From contig CAWINX010000001.1 in NCBI GenBank assembly GCA_963837585.1, forward strand, positions 1 through 64,000: DNA of 64,000 bases, given 5' to 3'. The translations under genes were made by a program, and so were the position numbers. Below, in pieces: positions 40,219 through 49,133 of the stretch (the stretch's first letter is position 1; each line of letters opens with the position of its first letter). This stretch comes from CAWINX01 sp963837585 (GTDB taxonomy: Bacteria > Actinomycetota > Thermoleophilia > Solirubrobacterales > 70-9). The notes under the pieces are model-generated. The model ran no database searches. It saw only the letters and a program-made list of their open reading frames with translations, and was not told the DNA's origin.

Positions 40219-40422
40219 CTACTCGTCCCGCGGGGTGATGCGGAAGATCGAGACCACCTCGGCGTTGTGGGCCTCGGGGTGGACGACGTAGGCGCTGGGC
40301 CCGCCGCCGAACCAGCCGGCGTTCTCGTTGTTGCCGACGAAGACGCCGGGGTGGTGCTTGCCGTCGCCGTCCTCGACCCAGACCGGGTCGCCTTCCTCGA
40401 ATCCGTGGTCCGGTTGGTTCAT
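40219..40422 (-). CDS. Small conserved-looking protein, 67 residues
   Basis: Reads MNQPDHGFEEGDPVWVEDGD, GKHHPGVFVGNNENAGWFGG and ends with VVSIFRITPRDE, an acidic, SH3-like beta protein with a GDPVWV start typical of small Tudor/SH3-type modules. It converges on arfB with 1 base between the stops. ATG 40422 chosen because the longer in-frame extension (to 40911) is antisense to the next gene. Function unknown. Confidence 0.6.
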   Translation of the reverse strand: MNQPDHGFEEGDPVWVEDGDGKHHPGVFVGNNENAGWFGGGPSAYVVHPEAHNAEVVSIFRITPRDE

Positions 40423-40482
40423 CGGGGCCAGACTACCGGTCGTCACGTCCCCTTCAGGCCCTTTGCCAAACTCGGGCCGACG

Positions 40483-40833
40483 ATGGCCAAGCGCAAGCAA
40501 CGACGCAAGCCCAGGCAGAAGGCCCCGACCGTCGACTACGCCGACGCGGAGGGGAACGTCCTGACCCTGCGACAGTCGCTCAGCCCAGCGACGATCGCCA
40601 AGATCGGCGAGGGGCCCGCCGGGAGCGCGGCGTCGCTTGACGACGCCTGGCGCCGCCGCTCGGAGTTGCTCTTCGAACGGCTCGCGGTCCGCTGGGAGAT
40701 CGCCGACCTCCCCCTGACCGAGCAGAAGATGCTCCTCGGCCGCTACCGGATGGCCGACGTCGACACTCAGCGCTGGGTTCGTGAGACGATCGATCGCCAC
40801 ATCGAGCGGCACATCCCCGAGTTGGGCCGCTGA
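40483..40833 (+). CDS. Hypothetical protein, 116 residues
   Basis: Begins with a basic start MAKRKQRRKPRQKAPTVDYA, then an alpha-helical region WRRRSELLFERLAVRWEIAD and RYRMADVDTQRWVRETIDRH. Complete and in frame from ATG 40483. The basic N-terminus suggests nucleic-acid or ribosome contact, but no family is recognised. A diverging small gene starts 61 bases upstream. Confidence 0.6.
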   Translation: MAKRKQRRKPRQKAPTVDYADAEGNVLTLRQSLSPATIAKIGEGPAGSAASLDDAWRRRSELLFERLAVRWEIADLPLTEQKMLLGRYRMADVDTQRWVRETIDRHIERHIPELGR

Positions 40834-40861
40834 CCACGATCCCGCCGACCGAGGAGACAAG

Positions 40862-41611
40862 GTGACCGAGCTGACCGAGAAGCAGGCCGAGCTATGCGAG
40901 CGCAGCGACACCGACTACTCGGACCTCAGCGCCTTCTTCATCAACTGCACGTTGAAGCGCAGCCCCGAGGTCTCCAACACCCAGGGACTGATGGACATCT
41001 CGATGGAGATCATGCGGCGCAACGGCGTCTCGGTGGAGTGCATCCGGGCGGTCGACCACGAGATCGCCACCGGCGTCTGGCCCGACATGACCGAGCACGG
41101 CTGGGAGGTAGACGAGTGGCCGGCGATCTTCGAGAAGGTGATGGCGGCCGACATCCTCGTCCTCGGCATGTCGATCTGGCTGGGGGAGAAGTCCTCCGTC
41201 GCGACCCAGATCGTCGAGCGCCTCTACGGCAACTCCCACCTGCTCAACGACGACGGCCAGTACGCCTACTACGGGCGGGTCGGCGGTTGCCTGGTAACCG
41301 GCAACGAGGACGGGGTCAAGCACTGCGCGATGAACACTCTCTACTCGCTCCAGCACCTCGGCTACACGATCCCGCCGCAGGCCGACTCGGGCTGGATCGG
41401 CGAGGCCGGCCCCGGCCCCTCCTACCTCGACGAGGGCTCCGGCGGCCCCGAGAACGATTTCACCAACCGCAACACCACCTTCGCCGCCTGGAACATGCTC
41501 CACCTGGCGCGGATGCTCAAGGATGCCGGCGGCATCCCCGCCCACGGCAACCAGCGCACCGCCTGGGACGCCGGCTGCAGCTTCGACTTCCCGAACCCCG
41601 AGTACCGCTGA
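40862..41611 (+). CDS. NADPH-dependent FMN reductase-like flavoprotein
   Basis: Complete 249-residue protein of the flavodoxin-like FMN reductase superfamily. AFFINCTLKRSPEVSNTQGL is the phosphate-binding first strand and loop, MAADILVLGMSIWLGEKSSV the second FMN contact, and YGRVGGCLVTGNEDGVKHCA the third. GTG 40862 has GAGGAGAC just upstream. It is a quinone/flavin or azo reductase of unknown substrate. Confidence 0.82.
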   Translation: MTELTEKQAELCERSDTDYSDLSAFFINCTLKRSPEVSNTQGLMDISMEIMRRNGVSVECIRAVDHEIATGVWPDMTEHGWEVDEWPAIFEKVMAADILVLGMSIWLGEKSSVATQIVERLYGNSHLLNDDGQYAYYGRVGGCLVTGNEDGVKHCAMNTLYSLQHLGYTIPPQADSGWIGEAGPGPSYLDEGSGGPENDFTNRNTTFAAWNMLHLARMLKDAGGIPAHGNQRTAWDAGCSFDFPNPEYR

Positions 41612-41640
41612 GCGGGCCCGGGTGAATCCCGGAGTCGTTT

Positions 41641-42807
41641 ATGAGCGCGGTATACCGTGTGCGCGCGATGGTCTCACCCAGAATCCGGCACCCCGCAGTG
41701 ATTGTTCTCTCAATCGTGTGCCTGCTCGCGGCATCTGCTTCGCCGTCGTCCGCGTCGGCAAAGAAGCACGGGCGCCCAGCTCTTGTCGTGAAGCGCGTCT
41801 CGACGTCCGCGGCGAGCGTGCCGCTTGGCGGATCGCTCACGCTAGGCGATTGGACCAAGAACGTTGGCAAGACCCGGGCGAAGCCCAGCAAGACCACATA
41901 TCTGCTCTCCGTAGATACAAGGAGTGGCGGGACCGACCCGATGCTCGGCAAGCGGCGGATCCCCCGGCTGCTTCCCGGTCATATCTCGAAGGGGAGCCTC
42001 AGCGTTACCTTCGGCCCGTCGATCGGTGTCGGGGTCTACCACGTGATCGCCTGCACGAACTACCGGGGCAAGCCAAAAGGGCGCAAGCACAAGCGCAAGG
42101 GCAGGCGCAAGCACAAGCACAAGGGCAAGGGCAAGTGTCGGGTGGCTCCCGGCACCGTCACCGTCACGACCCCGGTGAAAGCCCTGAGCGCCCCCTGCGT
42201 CCCGAACGCTGGGAGCCCCGTCAGCGGGATCGACGTCAGCGACTACCAGGGATCGATCAACTTTGCTCAGGTCGCGGGCTCAGGCGTTCGGTTCGTCTTC
42301 GCCGCCGCCGACGACGGGATGATCAGCCGCACGCTTTACCCCAGTTACAAGGCAGGCGCTGAAAGCGCCGGCCTCGCATTCGGGGCCTACGACTTCTTTG
42401 AGCCCGGCCAAGACCCCGTCGCCCAGGCAAACAAGTTCCTTGCTGACGCCGCGCTTGGCTCAGGCAACCTCTTGCCCGTGCTCGATGTCGAGGGGGCCGG
42501 TGGAATGTCGCCTTCGACTCTCATGGAACACCTGTCGGCCTGGCTGAAAACGGTCCAAGACGCGCTCGGGGTGAGGCCGCTGATCTATACCGCCAAATCT
42601 ATCTGGGACCCCGATGTCGAAGCCGGTCTTGCCGCGGAGGGATACCCGCTGTGGGTCGCGAGTTGGGCTGCGCCCCCGCCGGTCTTGCCGTCCGAGTGGT
42701 CAGACTGGGAGTTCTGGCAATACAGCGACCATGGAAGTGTGCCTGGGATCTCAATCCCCGTCGATCTCGACAGGTTCAACGGAGGCACTCCCTGCACGAT
42801 CCCCTAA
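41641..42807 (+). CDS. Secreted GH25 lysozyme with basic linker
   Basis: Cell-wall muramidase of about 388 residues. The signal segment is HPAVIVLSIVCLLAASASPS. A CARDB-like beta-domain (VPLGGSLTLGDWTKNVGKTR) follows, then a linker that is almost all Lys/Arg/His/Gly (PKGRKHKRKGRRKHKHKGKG), then the GH25 barrel: GIDVSDYQGSINFAQVAGSG, LLPVLDVEG with catalytic acids, PLIYTAKSIWDP, WEFWQYSDHG and IPVDLDRFNGG. ATG 41668 is an alternative start. The basic linker probably holds the enzyme on anionic wall polymers. Confidence 0.85.
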   Translation: MSAVYRVRAMVSPRIRHPAVIVLSIVCLLAASASPSSASAKKHGRPALVVKRVSTSAASVPLGGSLTLGDWTKNVGKTRAKPSKTTYLLSVDTRSGGTDPMLGKRRIPRLLPGHISKGSLSVTFGPSIGVGVYHVIACTNYRGKPKGRKHKRKGRRKHKHKGKGKCRVAPGTVTVTTPVKALSAPCVPNAGSPVSGIDVSDYQGSINFAQVAGSGVRFVFAAADDGMISRTLYPSYKAGAESAGLAFGAYDFFEPGQDPVAQANKFLADAALGSGNLLPVLDVEGAGGMSPSTLMEHLSAWLKTVQDALGVRPLIYTAKSIWDPDVEAGLAAEGYPLWVASWAAPPPVLPSEWSDWEFWQYSDHGSVPGISIPVDLDRFNGGTPCTIP

Positions 42808-42869
42808 GCCGGAGGGCCCCAAGGACTAGAGTGCCGTGCAATCGGCAGATCGTGGATTGAGGAGGAGAG

Positions 42870-43361
42870 ATGAACGAAGGCTCAGGATCAAGTCGCCGCG
42901 TAGTTCTCGGTGTTGTAACGGCGGTTACGGCGCTCCTCCTTGGGACGTTGCTGCTCTGTTCGGCGATCGTCTTTGCGGCTCAGCCCGCCAAGGGCAAGAC
43001 CTACAGCGGACGGATCAACGTGGTTGTCGGGGGCAAAGTTGCCGCGACGTTCTCGATCAGCTTCAAGGTGTCCGGCAATGGCAAGAAGGTCAGCAAATTC
43101 AGCCTCCCGGAGGGTTATCCGGTCTATTGCCAAGGGGGAGGGTTCGGCACAACCCGGAACGCCAGCACGAATATCACGCGCAAAGGCACGTTCAACGCGA
43201 AGCTCCCGATCTACTTCGAACCGACCAAGCAGAAGCAGGGTTTCGTCAAGATCAGCGGCAAGTTCGGCGCGAAAAAGCACGAGAGCGGAACGGTGACGAC
43301 CGATTTCACCAAGAGCGCTACGTGCAACGGAACCTCGAAGTACAAGACCCGGGCAAAATGA
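42870..43361 (+). CDS. Exported protein of unknown function, 163 residues
   Basis: One N-terminal hydrophobic segment (LGVVTAVTALLLGTLLLCSA) and a beta-rich, Lys/Gly/Thr-rich mature part (YSGRINVVVGGKVAATFSIS, SGKFGAKKHESGTVTTDFTK) with two Cys (VYCQGG, ATCNGT). ATG 42870 has GAGGAGGAG 3 bases upstream. In composition it resembles other exported proteins of this window. No family recognised. Confidence 0.65.
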   Translation: MNEGSGSSRRVVLGVVTAVTALLLGTLLLCSAIVFAAQPAKGKTYSGRINVVVGGKVAATFSISFKVSGNGKKVSKFSLPEGYPVYCQGGGFGTTRNASTNITRKGTFNAKLPIYFEPTKQKQGFVKISGKFGAKKHESGTVTTDFTKSATCNGTSKYKTRAK

Positions 43362-43385
43362 TGACCGAATAAGGCCTTTCGTCGA

Positions 43386-43457
43386 TGGGCCCGGCTGGTT
43401 TCGAACCAGCGACCTCTCGCGTGTGAAGCGAGCGCTCTCCCACTGAGCTACGGGCCC
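43386..43457 (-). tRNA. tRNA-Val (anticodon CAC)
   Basis: The minus strand gives a full cloverleaf of 72 bases: acceptor GGGCCCG pairs with CGGGCCC and an A discriminator, D arm GCTCAGTGGGAGAGC, anticodon stem CTCGC/GCGAG around the loop TTCACAC (anticodon CAC), and the T arm GCTGGTTCGAAACCAGC. CCA is not encoded. Confidence 0.93.
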
Positions 43458-43471
43458 CGGAGGGGGCCAAA

Positions 43472-44693
43472 TCATAGGGCGGCGGGGGCGACCTCTCCGG
43501 TTGGGGCCGGGGGCTCCTCGCTCGCTTCCTCTTTGGCGCGTTTGCGCAGGGCGAGGCCGACGAAGGGGAAGACCAGGGTCGAGAGCATCGCGGCGCCGAC
43601 CAGGCCCGCCGCGGTCGAGGATTTCATGTGGCCGACCTCGACCGCGATCGTCGTGATCGCGACGACGAGGGGCAGCTCGGTCGCCGAGTAGAAGGCGAGG
43701 GCGGCGCGGTCGCGGGCGTCGAAGACGCCGCGGTAGAGGAGCAGCGCCGGCGTCCCCCGCACCACCAGGAAGAGGCCGAAGAACATCACCAGCTTGAGGA
43801 TCGCCGGGACCGAGCCCAGCGCGTCGAGGTCGAAGCCGATGCCGCTGGTGACGAAGAAGAAGGGGACGAAGAAGCCGAAGCCGACCGCGGTCAGCTTCGA
43901 CTCGAAGACCTGGAGCTCGTGCCCCTTCAGCGCCAGGCGGGTGATCATCCCGGCGACGAAGCCGCCGATCAGCACGTCGAGGCCGAGCTTGCCGGCGAGC
44001 AGGACGAGGCCGAAGACGAGGACGACGGTGATCCGCACCGCCAGCTGGCTGCTCGCCTCGAAGGTGCGCTCCAGCGCCGGCCAGCCGCGCCAGGCGAGCC
44101 GCACCGAGACCAGCGCCACGGCGATCGCCAGGATCACGAAGGCGATCAGGATCACCGCCTCGCGCAGGGGATGGTCGGTGGAGAGGAAGAGCGTGACCAG
44201 CAGGATCGGGCCGAACTCGCCGACCCCGCCGGCGGCCAGCAGGTAGGTGCCGAACTTGGTCTTCAGCTCCTTGTTGTCACGGAGGATCGGGATCAGCGTG
44301 CCGATCGCCGTCGTCGCCATCGCCGAGCCGGTGTAGAGGGCGGAGTCGATCGCTCCGCTGGCGTAGAGGAGACCGCCGATCGCGTAGGCGAGCCCGATCG
44401 AAAGCAGCCAGCCCCAGGCGCCGAGCTTCATCGGCGCTGCCCTTGATCCGCTCGAAGTTGATCTCGTAGCCGGCGAAGAAGAAGAGCATGCCGAGGCCGA
44501 GGTTGGAGAAGAAGTCGATGAAGCTGTCGGTCTTGGCGATGTCGAAGACCTGGGGGCCGACGAGGATCCCGAGGAAGAGCTCGACCACGACGACCGGCGG
44601 TGCGAAACGGCCCGGCACCGAGGCGACCGTGACCGCCGCGAGGGCGGCGATCATCACGATCACGAAGAAGGACTCTGTGTCGACGTGGATCAT
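43472..44693 (-). CDS. CPA2 monovalent cation/proton antiporter (one frameshift)
   Basis: About 407 residues, 11-12 membrane segments, KefB/RosB-like. The start MIHVDTESFFVIVMIAALAA is followed by FAPPVVVVELFLGILVGPQV and LGLGMLFFFAGYEINFERIK. After a shift near 44435, GSAMATTAIGTLIPILRDNK, GTYLLAAGGVGEFGPILLV and LDVLIGGFVAGMITRLALKG complete the antiporter core. No TrkA_N domain follows. It exchanges K+ or Na+ for protons. It diverges from the SRP RNA gene. Confidence 0.82.
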
Positions 44694-44735
44694 GCGGTGC
44701 CCGGCGATCCTACGCCCGGATGGGTAGGATCGACA

Positions 44736-45011
44736 GTGGACCGTGCTAGGCGGGGAATTAGCGGTGCCCTATAACCCGCAATCCGCTCTAGCGGGGCCGA
44801 ATACCGTTCTGAGGGGCCGGCCTTCGGGGTCAGTGCGCCGCGGGCGGCGTTGACGGCCGGGTCCTGCGCGACGTGGGCACGCGAATCAGGTCAGGTCCGG
44901 AAGGAAGCAGCCTTAAGCGGATGCCGCGGGTGCCGCAGGCGAGCCCGGCTCGAGCCAAACGCGACGGACACGCCCGGGGACCTCGCTTCGAGGGACGGGT
45001 GCACGGTCCAC
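44736..45011 (+). ncRNA. ffs: Signal recognition particle RNA, large type with Alu domain
   Basis: About 276 bases. The S domain is unmistakable: GGTCAGGTCCGGAAGGAAGC followed by AGCCTTAAGC (44889-44919). Upstream (44741-44815) lies an Alu-type domain very like Bacillus scRNA: CCGTGCTAGGCGGGGAATTA, GCGGTGCCCTATAACCCGC, CTCTAGCGGGGCCGAAT. The 5' GTGGACCGTGC (44736-44746) pairs with the 3' GCACGGTCCAC (45001-45011), and TTCTTTT follows as a terminator. A -10-like TAGGAT is at 44725-44730. dnaX-ybaB-recR lies downstream, as in other bacteria. Confidence 0.92.
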
Positions 45012-45033
45012 TTCTTTTCGCGAGACTGCGGCG

Positions 45034-45816
45034 GTGCTTGACGAGCGCTGGATCAGGTCGCTGCACGTGGAGGCGCTGCACCGGGCGGACCTCCACGCTG
45101 AGCACGATTCGCACGTGCTCTTCCAGGCCTCGACGATCGGCGCCCTGCTCGACGGCGCCTACGACGGCGACCTCAGCTTCGCCGAGCTGGCCGAGCACGG
45201 CGACCTTGGGCTCGGCACGCTGAACGGCCTCGATGGCGAGATGATCGCCCTCGACGGGCGCTTCTTCCGCGCCGACGTCGACGGCGCGATCCATCCCGTC
45301 CCATCGGAGGCGATGACGCCCTTCGCCGTGGTCGCGCCGTTCGCGCCGTCGATCGAGGCCGAGATCGAGGGAGCCCACTCCCACGACGGCCTGCTGAGGC
45401 GACTCGACGAGTTGATCCCGATCGACGCGCCCTCCTGCGCGATCCGCCTCGACGGCCGCTTCGACCTGGTCCGCGCTCGCTCGGTCCCGCGGCAGGATCC
45501 TCCCTACCGGCCGCTCTCCGAAGTCGTCGCCGAGCAGCACGTGTTCGAGCTGGTCGACGTCACCGGGACCATGCTCGGCTTCCGCTTTCCCGCCTACGCG
45601 GAGGGGATCGAGATCGGCGGCTACCACCTCCACTTCATCTCCGAGGACCGCTCGCGCGGCGGCCACGTGCTCGATTCCCGGCCCGGCCCGCTGCGCGTCC
45701 AGCTCGATCCCTCCAGCGATCTCCACGTCGAGCTGCCGCCGCGCGTCCTGCTCGCCGACCCCGACCTCGCCGCCGATACTCACGCGGCGGTCGAGCGGGT
45801 CGAGCACGCGGGCTGA
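45034..45816 (+). CDS. alsD: Alpha-acetolactate decarboxylase
   Basis: Complete 260-residue enzyme that converts 2-acetolactate to acetoin. Family blocks: LFQASTIGALLDGAYDGDLS, HGDLGLGTLNGLDGEMIALD, GRFFRADVDG, and the zinc site GYHLHFISEDRSRGGHVLD with three His. It ends in the usual beta-strand DLHVELPPRV. GTG 45034. No acetolactate synthase gene is nearby. It starts just behind the SRP RNA. Confidence 0.9.
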   Translation: MLDERWIRSLHVEALHRADLHAEHDSHVLFQASTIGALLDGAYDGDLSFAELAEHGDLGLGTLNGLDGEMIALDGRFFRADVDGAIHPVPSEAMTPFAVVAPFAPSIEAEIEGAHSHDGLLRRLDELIPIDAPSCAIRLDGRFDLVRARSVPRQDPPYRPLSEVVAEQHVFELVDVTGTMLGFRFPAYAEGIEIGGYHLHFISEDRSRGGHVLDSRPGPLRVQLDPSSDLHVELPPRVLLADPDLAADTHAAVERVEHAG

Positions 45817-45832
45817 CCCTCGCCTCCGGCGG

Positions 45833-47394
45833 CTAGCAGCGCCGGTAGACCACCCAGGAGCGGTTGCGGGCGACGCGGGCGATAGCCGCGGGGGGCGCTG
45901 CCGAGCGAGAAGCGGGTCGGGTCGTTGGGGTCGAGGATGAAGTTGTGGATCACGAAGGAGTTGGCCGGGGCGACGAAGTAGCCGCGGGCGGGCGGGCGCT
46001 GCTCGGTTGAGCTGACGATCCGAGTCGGCTTGATGTCGAGCCCGAAGGCGAGGCGGGGGATGGCGCGGTGGTTGGGGACGGCGATCGGGCCGCAGAGCGG
46101 CTCGAAGGCGCCCGCGTCGACCAGGTCGGTGAGGTCGGACTCGATCCGCGCCTGGTTGGTCAGGTCGGTGTTGACCCGCGAGTCGAGGTCCCACTGGTTG
46201 GGGAGCCAGACGACGAACATCAGCGCAACGAGGCCGGCGAAGAGTTGCCAGCGACGCCGCCAGGGGTGGTCGGCCTCCAGCAGGCGCCAGCCGAGCAGGG
46301 CGAGGGCGACGAAGATCGCCAGCACCGAGGCGGCGAGCATCGTGTAGCGGGGGATGATCGCCAGCCCGGCGCAGGCCAATACCGCGAAGGCGCCCAGCGC
46401 CAGGGCGGCGGCGGCGATGCCGAGCAGCGAGCGGCGGCGCAAGAACGCGAAGCCGAGGGCGACTCCCCCGGTGGCGCCGATCATCCCCGGCCACTGCAGA
46501 ACCTCGCCGAGCCGGCGCGGGCCATAGAGGACGAGGTCGACCGGCCCGGTTTGGCGACTCAGCGTCTCGACCGTGTCGCGGGTGCCGGTGAACGAGTAGG
46601 TGGGGCTGCCGGTCGTGATCAGGTCGAACAGGGCCCAGGCGACAGGCGCTGCCAACGCCAGCAAGACAAGGGCAGCACCGTGGGGGGAGACGAGGATGCC
46701 CCTCGCCCGGACAAGTGCCGGTCTAATTAGACCGGCACTTTGAGTATCCGCCCGTTCGAGGGGCATCCTCGTCTCCCCTATCGGGGCCACCGCGCGACCC
46801 CTCCGGCGCCGAAGCCGGCGCAAGTGCGATCCAGCTGAGGTACGCCAGCGAGAAGAGCCAAGCTTCCGGCCGCAATAGGCCGGCGAGGGCTAGCAGGGAC
46901 AGGACGGGCCAGCCGGCTCGGGGCTTCTTTGTCTCTATGGCGAGGGCGCCTAGGCATAGGGCTATGTAGGGGAGGTCTACGTAGGCGCGGATTCCGTTGG
47001 AGAGGAAGGGGGCGCGGGTGAGGACGATCGCCGCGGCGACGGCGCCGATCCAGCGGTCGAACCAGAGCGAGCCGAGTCGGTAGACGAGGTAGCCGACCAG
47101 GCCGAGGGAGGCGTAGGCGATGACCATCGTCAGGGTGATCGCGCCATCGCCGAGCGGCGTCGCGACCAGGCCGACCAGGTCGGCCAGCGGGTGGGGGGTG
47201 GGGGGCAGCGCCGAGCCGTAGTCGGGGCTGACCCCGTGGGCCAGCTCGCGTCCCCACAGCAGCGCGTAGATCGTGTCGTAGTTGGGGAAGCCGACCGGGA
47301 AGGCGACCAGCAGCGCCGCCGTCACGCCGCCGACCCAGGCGGCCGGAGTCAGCCACTTTCGAAGCACCGGCGCACGGTATAGGCGCAGATACAC
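45833..47394 (-). pseudogene. Polytopic membrane protein interrupted by a palindromic element
   Basis: Two halves of one membrane protein. The N-terminal half (47394 to about 46805) has segments such as WVGGVTAALLVAFPVGFPNY, ITLTMVIAYASLGLVGYLVY and LLRPEAWLFSLAYLSWIALA. The C-terminal half (about 46670 to 45833) has AALVLLALAAPVAWALFDLI, FAVLACAGLAIIPRYTMLAA and a soluble end NRSWVVYRRC after a shift near 45890. Between them lies the 95-bp palindrome (46684-46778), which puts a TAG in the first frame (KCRSN stop). The architecture resembles GT-C/mannosyltransferase-like proteins of unknown role. It diverges from dnaX. Confidence 0.65.
46684..46778. repeat. Nested palindromic element (perfect 22-bp arms around a perfect 28-bp palindrome)
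   Basis: Outer arms 46684-46705 and 46757-46778 are exact reverse complements (GGGGAGACGAGGATGCCCC, then TCG). Inside lies a perfect palindrome 46713-46740 whose half is AAGTGCCGGTCTAA. Between this and the right arm is GAGTATCCGCCCG, also found at 27862-27874 and, inverted and degenerate, at 27978-27990. It encodes no protein and interrupts a membrane-protein gene, so it behaves like a small non-autonomous insertion or a REP/MITE-type sequence. Confidence 0.85.
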
Positions 47395-47402
47395 TGGCTG
47401 CG

Positions 47403-49133
47403 GTGCCCTCTCCCAGCGAGTCGACCTCCCTCTACCGCCGCCACCGTCCCGGCTCCTTCGACGAGGTGGTCGGCCAGCGCCACGTCGTTCGCACCCTGCG
47501 CAACGCGGTCGAGAAGGACAAGGTCCACCACGCCTACCTCTTCGTCGGCTCGCGCGGGACCGGCAAGACCTCGATGGCGAAGATCCTCGCCCGCTCGCTC
47601 AACTGCGAGCGCGGCGGGCCGACCGTCACCCCCTGCGGCGAGTGCGAGTCCTGTCTGACGATCGCCGCCGGCACCTCGGTCGACGTGATCGAGATGGACG
47701 CCGCCTCCAACCGCTCGGTCGACGACGTCCGCGACCTGCGCGAGCGGGTCGCCTACGCGCCGGCCGCCGGGCGCTGGAAGGTCTACATCCTCGACGAGGC
47801 CCACATGCTGACCAAGGAGGCCTGGAACGCCTTCCTGAAGACGCTCGAGGAGCCGCCGCCCAACACCGTCTTCGTGCTCGCCACCACCGAGGCCCACAAG
47901 GTGATGGCGACGATCGCCGACCGTTGCCAGCGCTTCGACTTCCAGCGCCCCTCGCTGGAGCAGATCTCCGAGGTGGTCAACCGGGTCGCCGACGCCGAGG
48001 GGATCGAGGTCGAGGAGGGCGCCGTGGCGATGATCGCCCGCTCGGCCTCGGGCAGCTTCCGCGACGCGCTGGGCACGCTCGACCAGCTGGTCGCCTTCGG
48101 CGGCGAGAAGGTCAGCCTCGAGTCGGTGCTGGAGGTGCTCGGGGCCGTCGATGCCGACCTGCTCTTCGAGGCCGTCGACGCGGTGATCGCCGAGGACCCC
48201 AAGGGCGCCCTGCTCGGGGTCGAGAAGATGGCGCGCTCGGGACGCGATCCAAGCCAATTCGCCCGCGACCTGCTCGCCCACCTGCGCCACCTGCTGGTCA
48301 CCCAGACGGTCGGCGAGGTGCCCAACACCTTCGTGGTGACCGCCACCGACTCGGACCGCCTCGCCGCGCAAGCCAACGCGATCAGCGCCGCCACCCTCGT
48401 ACGCACGATCGACGAGCTGGCCGCCGCGCTGACCGCCGTGCGCGAAGGAGACGACGCCCGCATGGCAGTAGAAATCGCCCTGCTCAAGGCAGCCCGCCCG
48501 GACCTCGACCCCTCCACGGAGGGTTTGCTCCGCACGAGTGGAAAGGCTCGAACAAGGGACGGAATGCTGTTGTTCCCGCGTCTGACGCGGCGGGCCTCTC
48601 CTGCGGGTGGCGCGCGTAGGGGGGCCCACCCCTGCAGGCACAAGCTGTCCTACCCGAGCCGCCGGGGGGTCCCCTCCGCGACCGGCGCCGCAGGCGGACC
48701 CCCCCGAGGAAGCTTTAGCTACCGGAGGGGGTGGGGGGTCCCCTGCGGCGACAGGACCCGCAGGCGAGACCGCTCTCGACCTGGATGCGGTAGTTCGGAT
48801 CTGGCCTGCTGTCCTCGACAAGCTGCGGTCAGACGAGCCCGGCTTTGGCGGCGACGTTCGATGGTGCTCGTCCGGTTAGCTCTGGACGACGATGGCCTGA
48901 CGATCGGATTCCCGGCCGAGTTCACCTTCAACAAGCGCAAGGCCGAGGCTCCGGACAAGCGCGATCTGATCGCCGACGCGTTCGAGGCGGTCGCCGGCGA
49001 GCGGTTGCGCCCCACCTACGTCCTGCTCGAGGGCGAAGATGCCCCGCCGCAGGAGGCGCCGAGCGAGGAGATCGACCACGATGCGCTGGTGGAGCGGCTG
49101 AAAAGCGAATTCGACGCGGAAGAGGTGGGCTAG
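47403..49133 (+). CDS. dnaX: DNA polymerase III subunit gamma/tau (linker frame uncertain)
   Basis: Clamp-loader ATPase. Walker A is VGSRGTGKTSMAKILARSL, the zinc module CGECESCLTI, Walker B VYILDEAHMLT, the sensor LATTEAHKVMATIADRCQR, domain III to about residue 370 (AVEIALLKAARPDLDPST). Bases 48510-48800 are a G/C-run-rich linker where the best reading changes frame several times (VERLEQGT, then LDLDAVVRIWPAVLDKLRSD). The C-terminal domain returns to the first frame (LTIGFPAEFTFNKRKAEAPD) and ends DAEEVG. GTG 47403 lies 7 bases after a -10-like TACACT, so the message may be leaderless. Confidence 0.9.
   Translation: MPSPSESTSLYRRHRPGSFDEVVGQRHVVRTLRNAVEKDKVHHAYLFVGSRGTGKTSMAKILARSLNCERGGPTVTPCGECESCLTIAAGTSVDVIEMDAASNRSVDDVRDLRERVAYAPAAGRWKVYILDEAHMLTKEAWNAFLKTLEEPPPNTVFVLATTEAHKVMATIADRCQRFDFQRPSLEQISEVVNRVADAEGIEVEEGAVAMIARSASGSFRDALGTLDQLVAFGGEKVSLESVLEVLGAVDADLLFEAVDAVIAEDPKGALLGVEKMARSGRDPSQFARDLLAHLRHLLVTQTVGEVPNTFVVTATDSDRLAAQANAISAATLVRTIDELAAALTAVREGDDARMAVEIALLKAARPDLDPSTEGLLRTSGKARTRDGMLLFPRLTRRASPAGGARRGAHPCRHKLSYPSRRGVPSATGAAGGPPRGSFSYRRGWGVPCGDRTRRRDRSRPGCGSSDLACCPRQAAVRRARLWRRRSMVLVRLALDDDGLTIGFPAEFTFNKRKAEAPDKRDLIADAFEAVAGERLRPTYVLLEGEDAPPQEAPSEEIDHDALVERLKSEFDAEEVG

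Noticed and set aside
48480..48800. Programmed ribosomal frameshift in dnaX
   Set aside because: No A-rich slippery heptamer or following stem is visible, and the frame changes lie in homopolymer G/C runs typical of sequence error.
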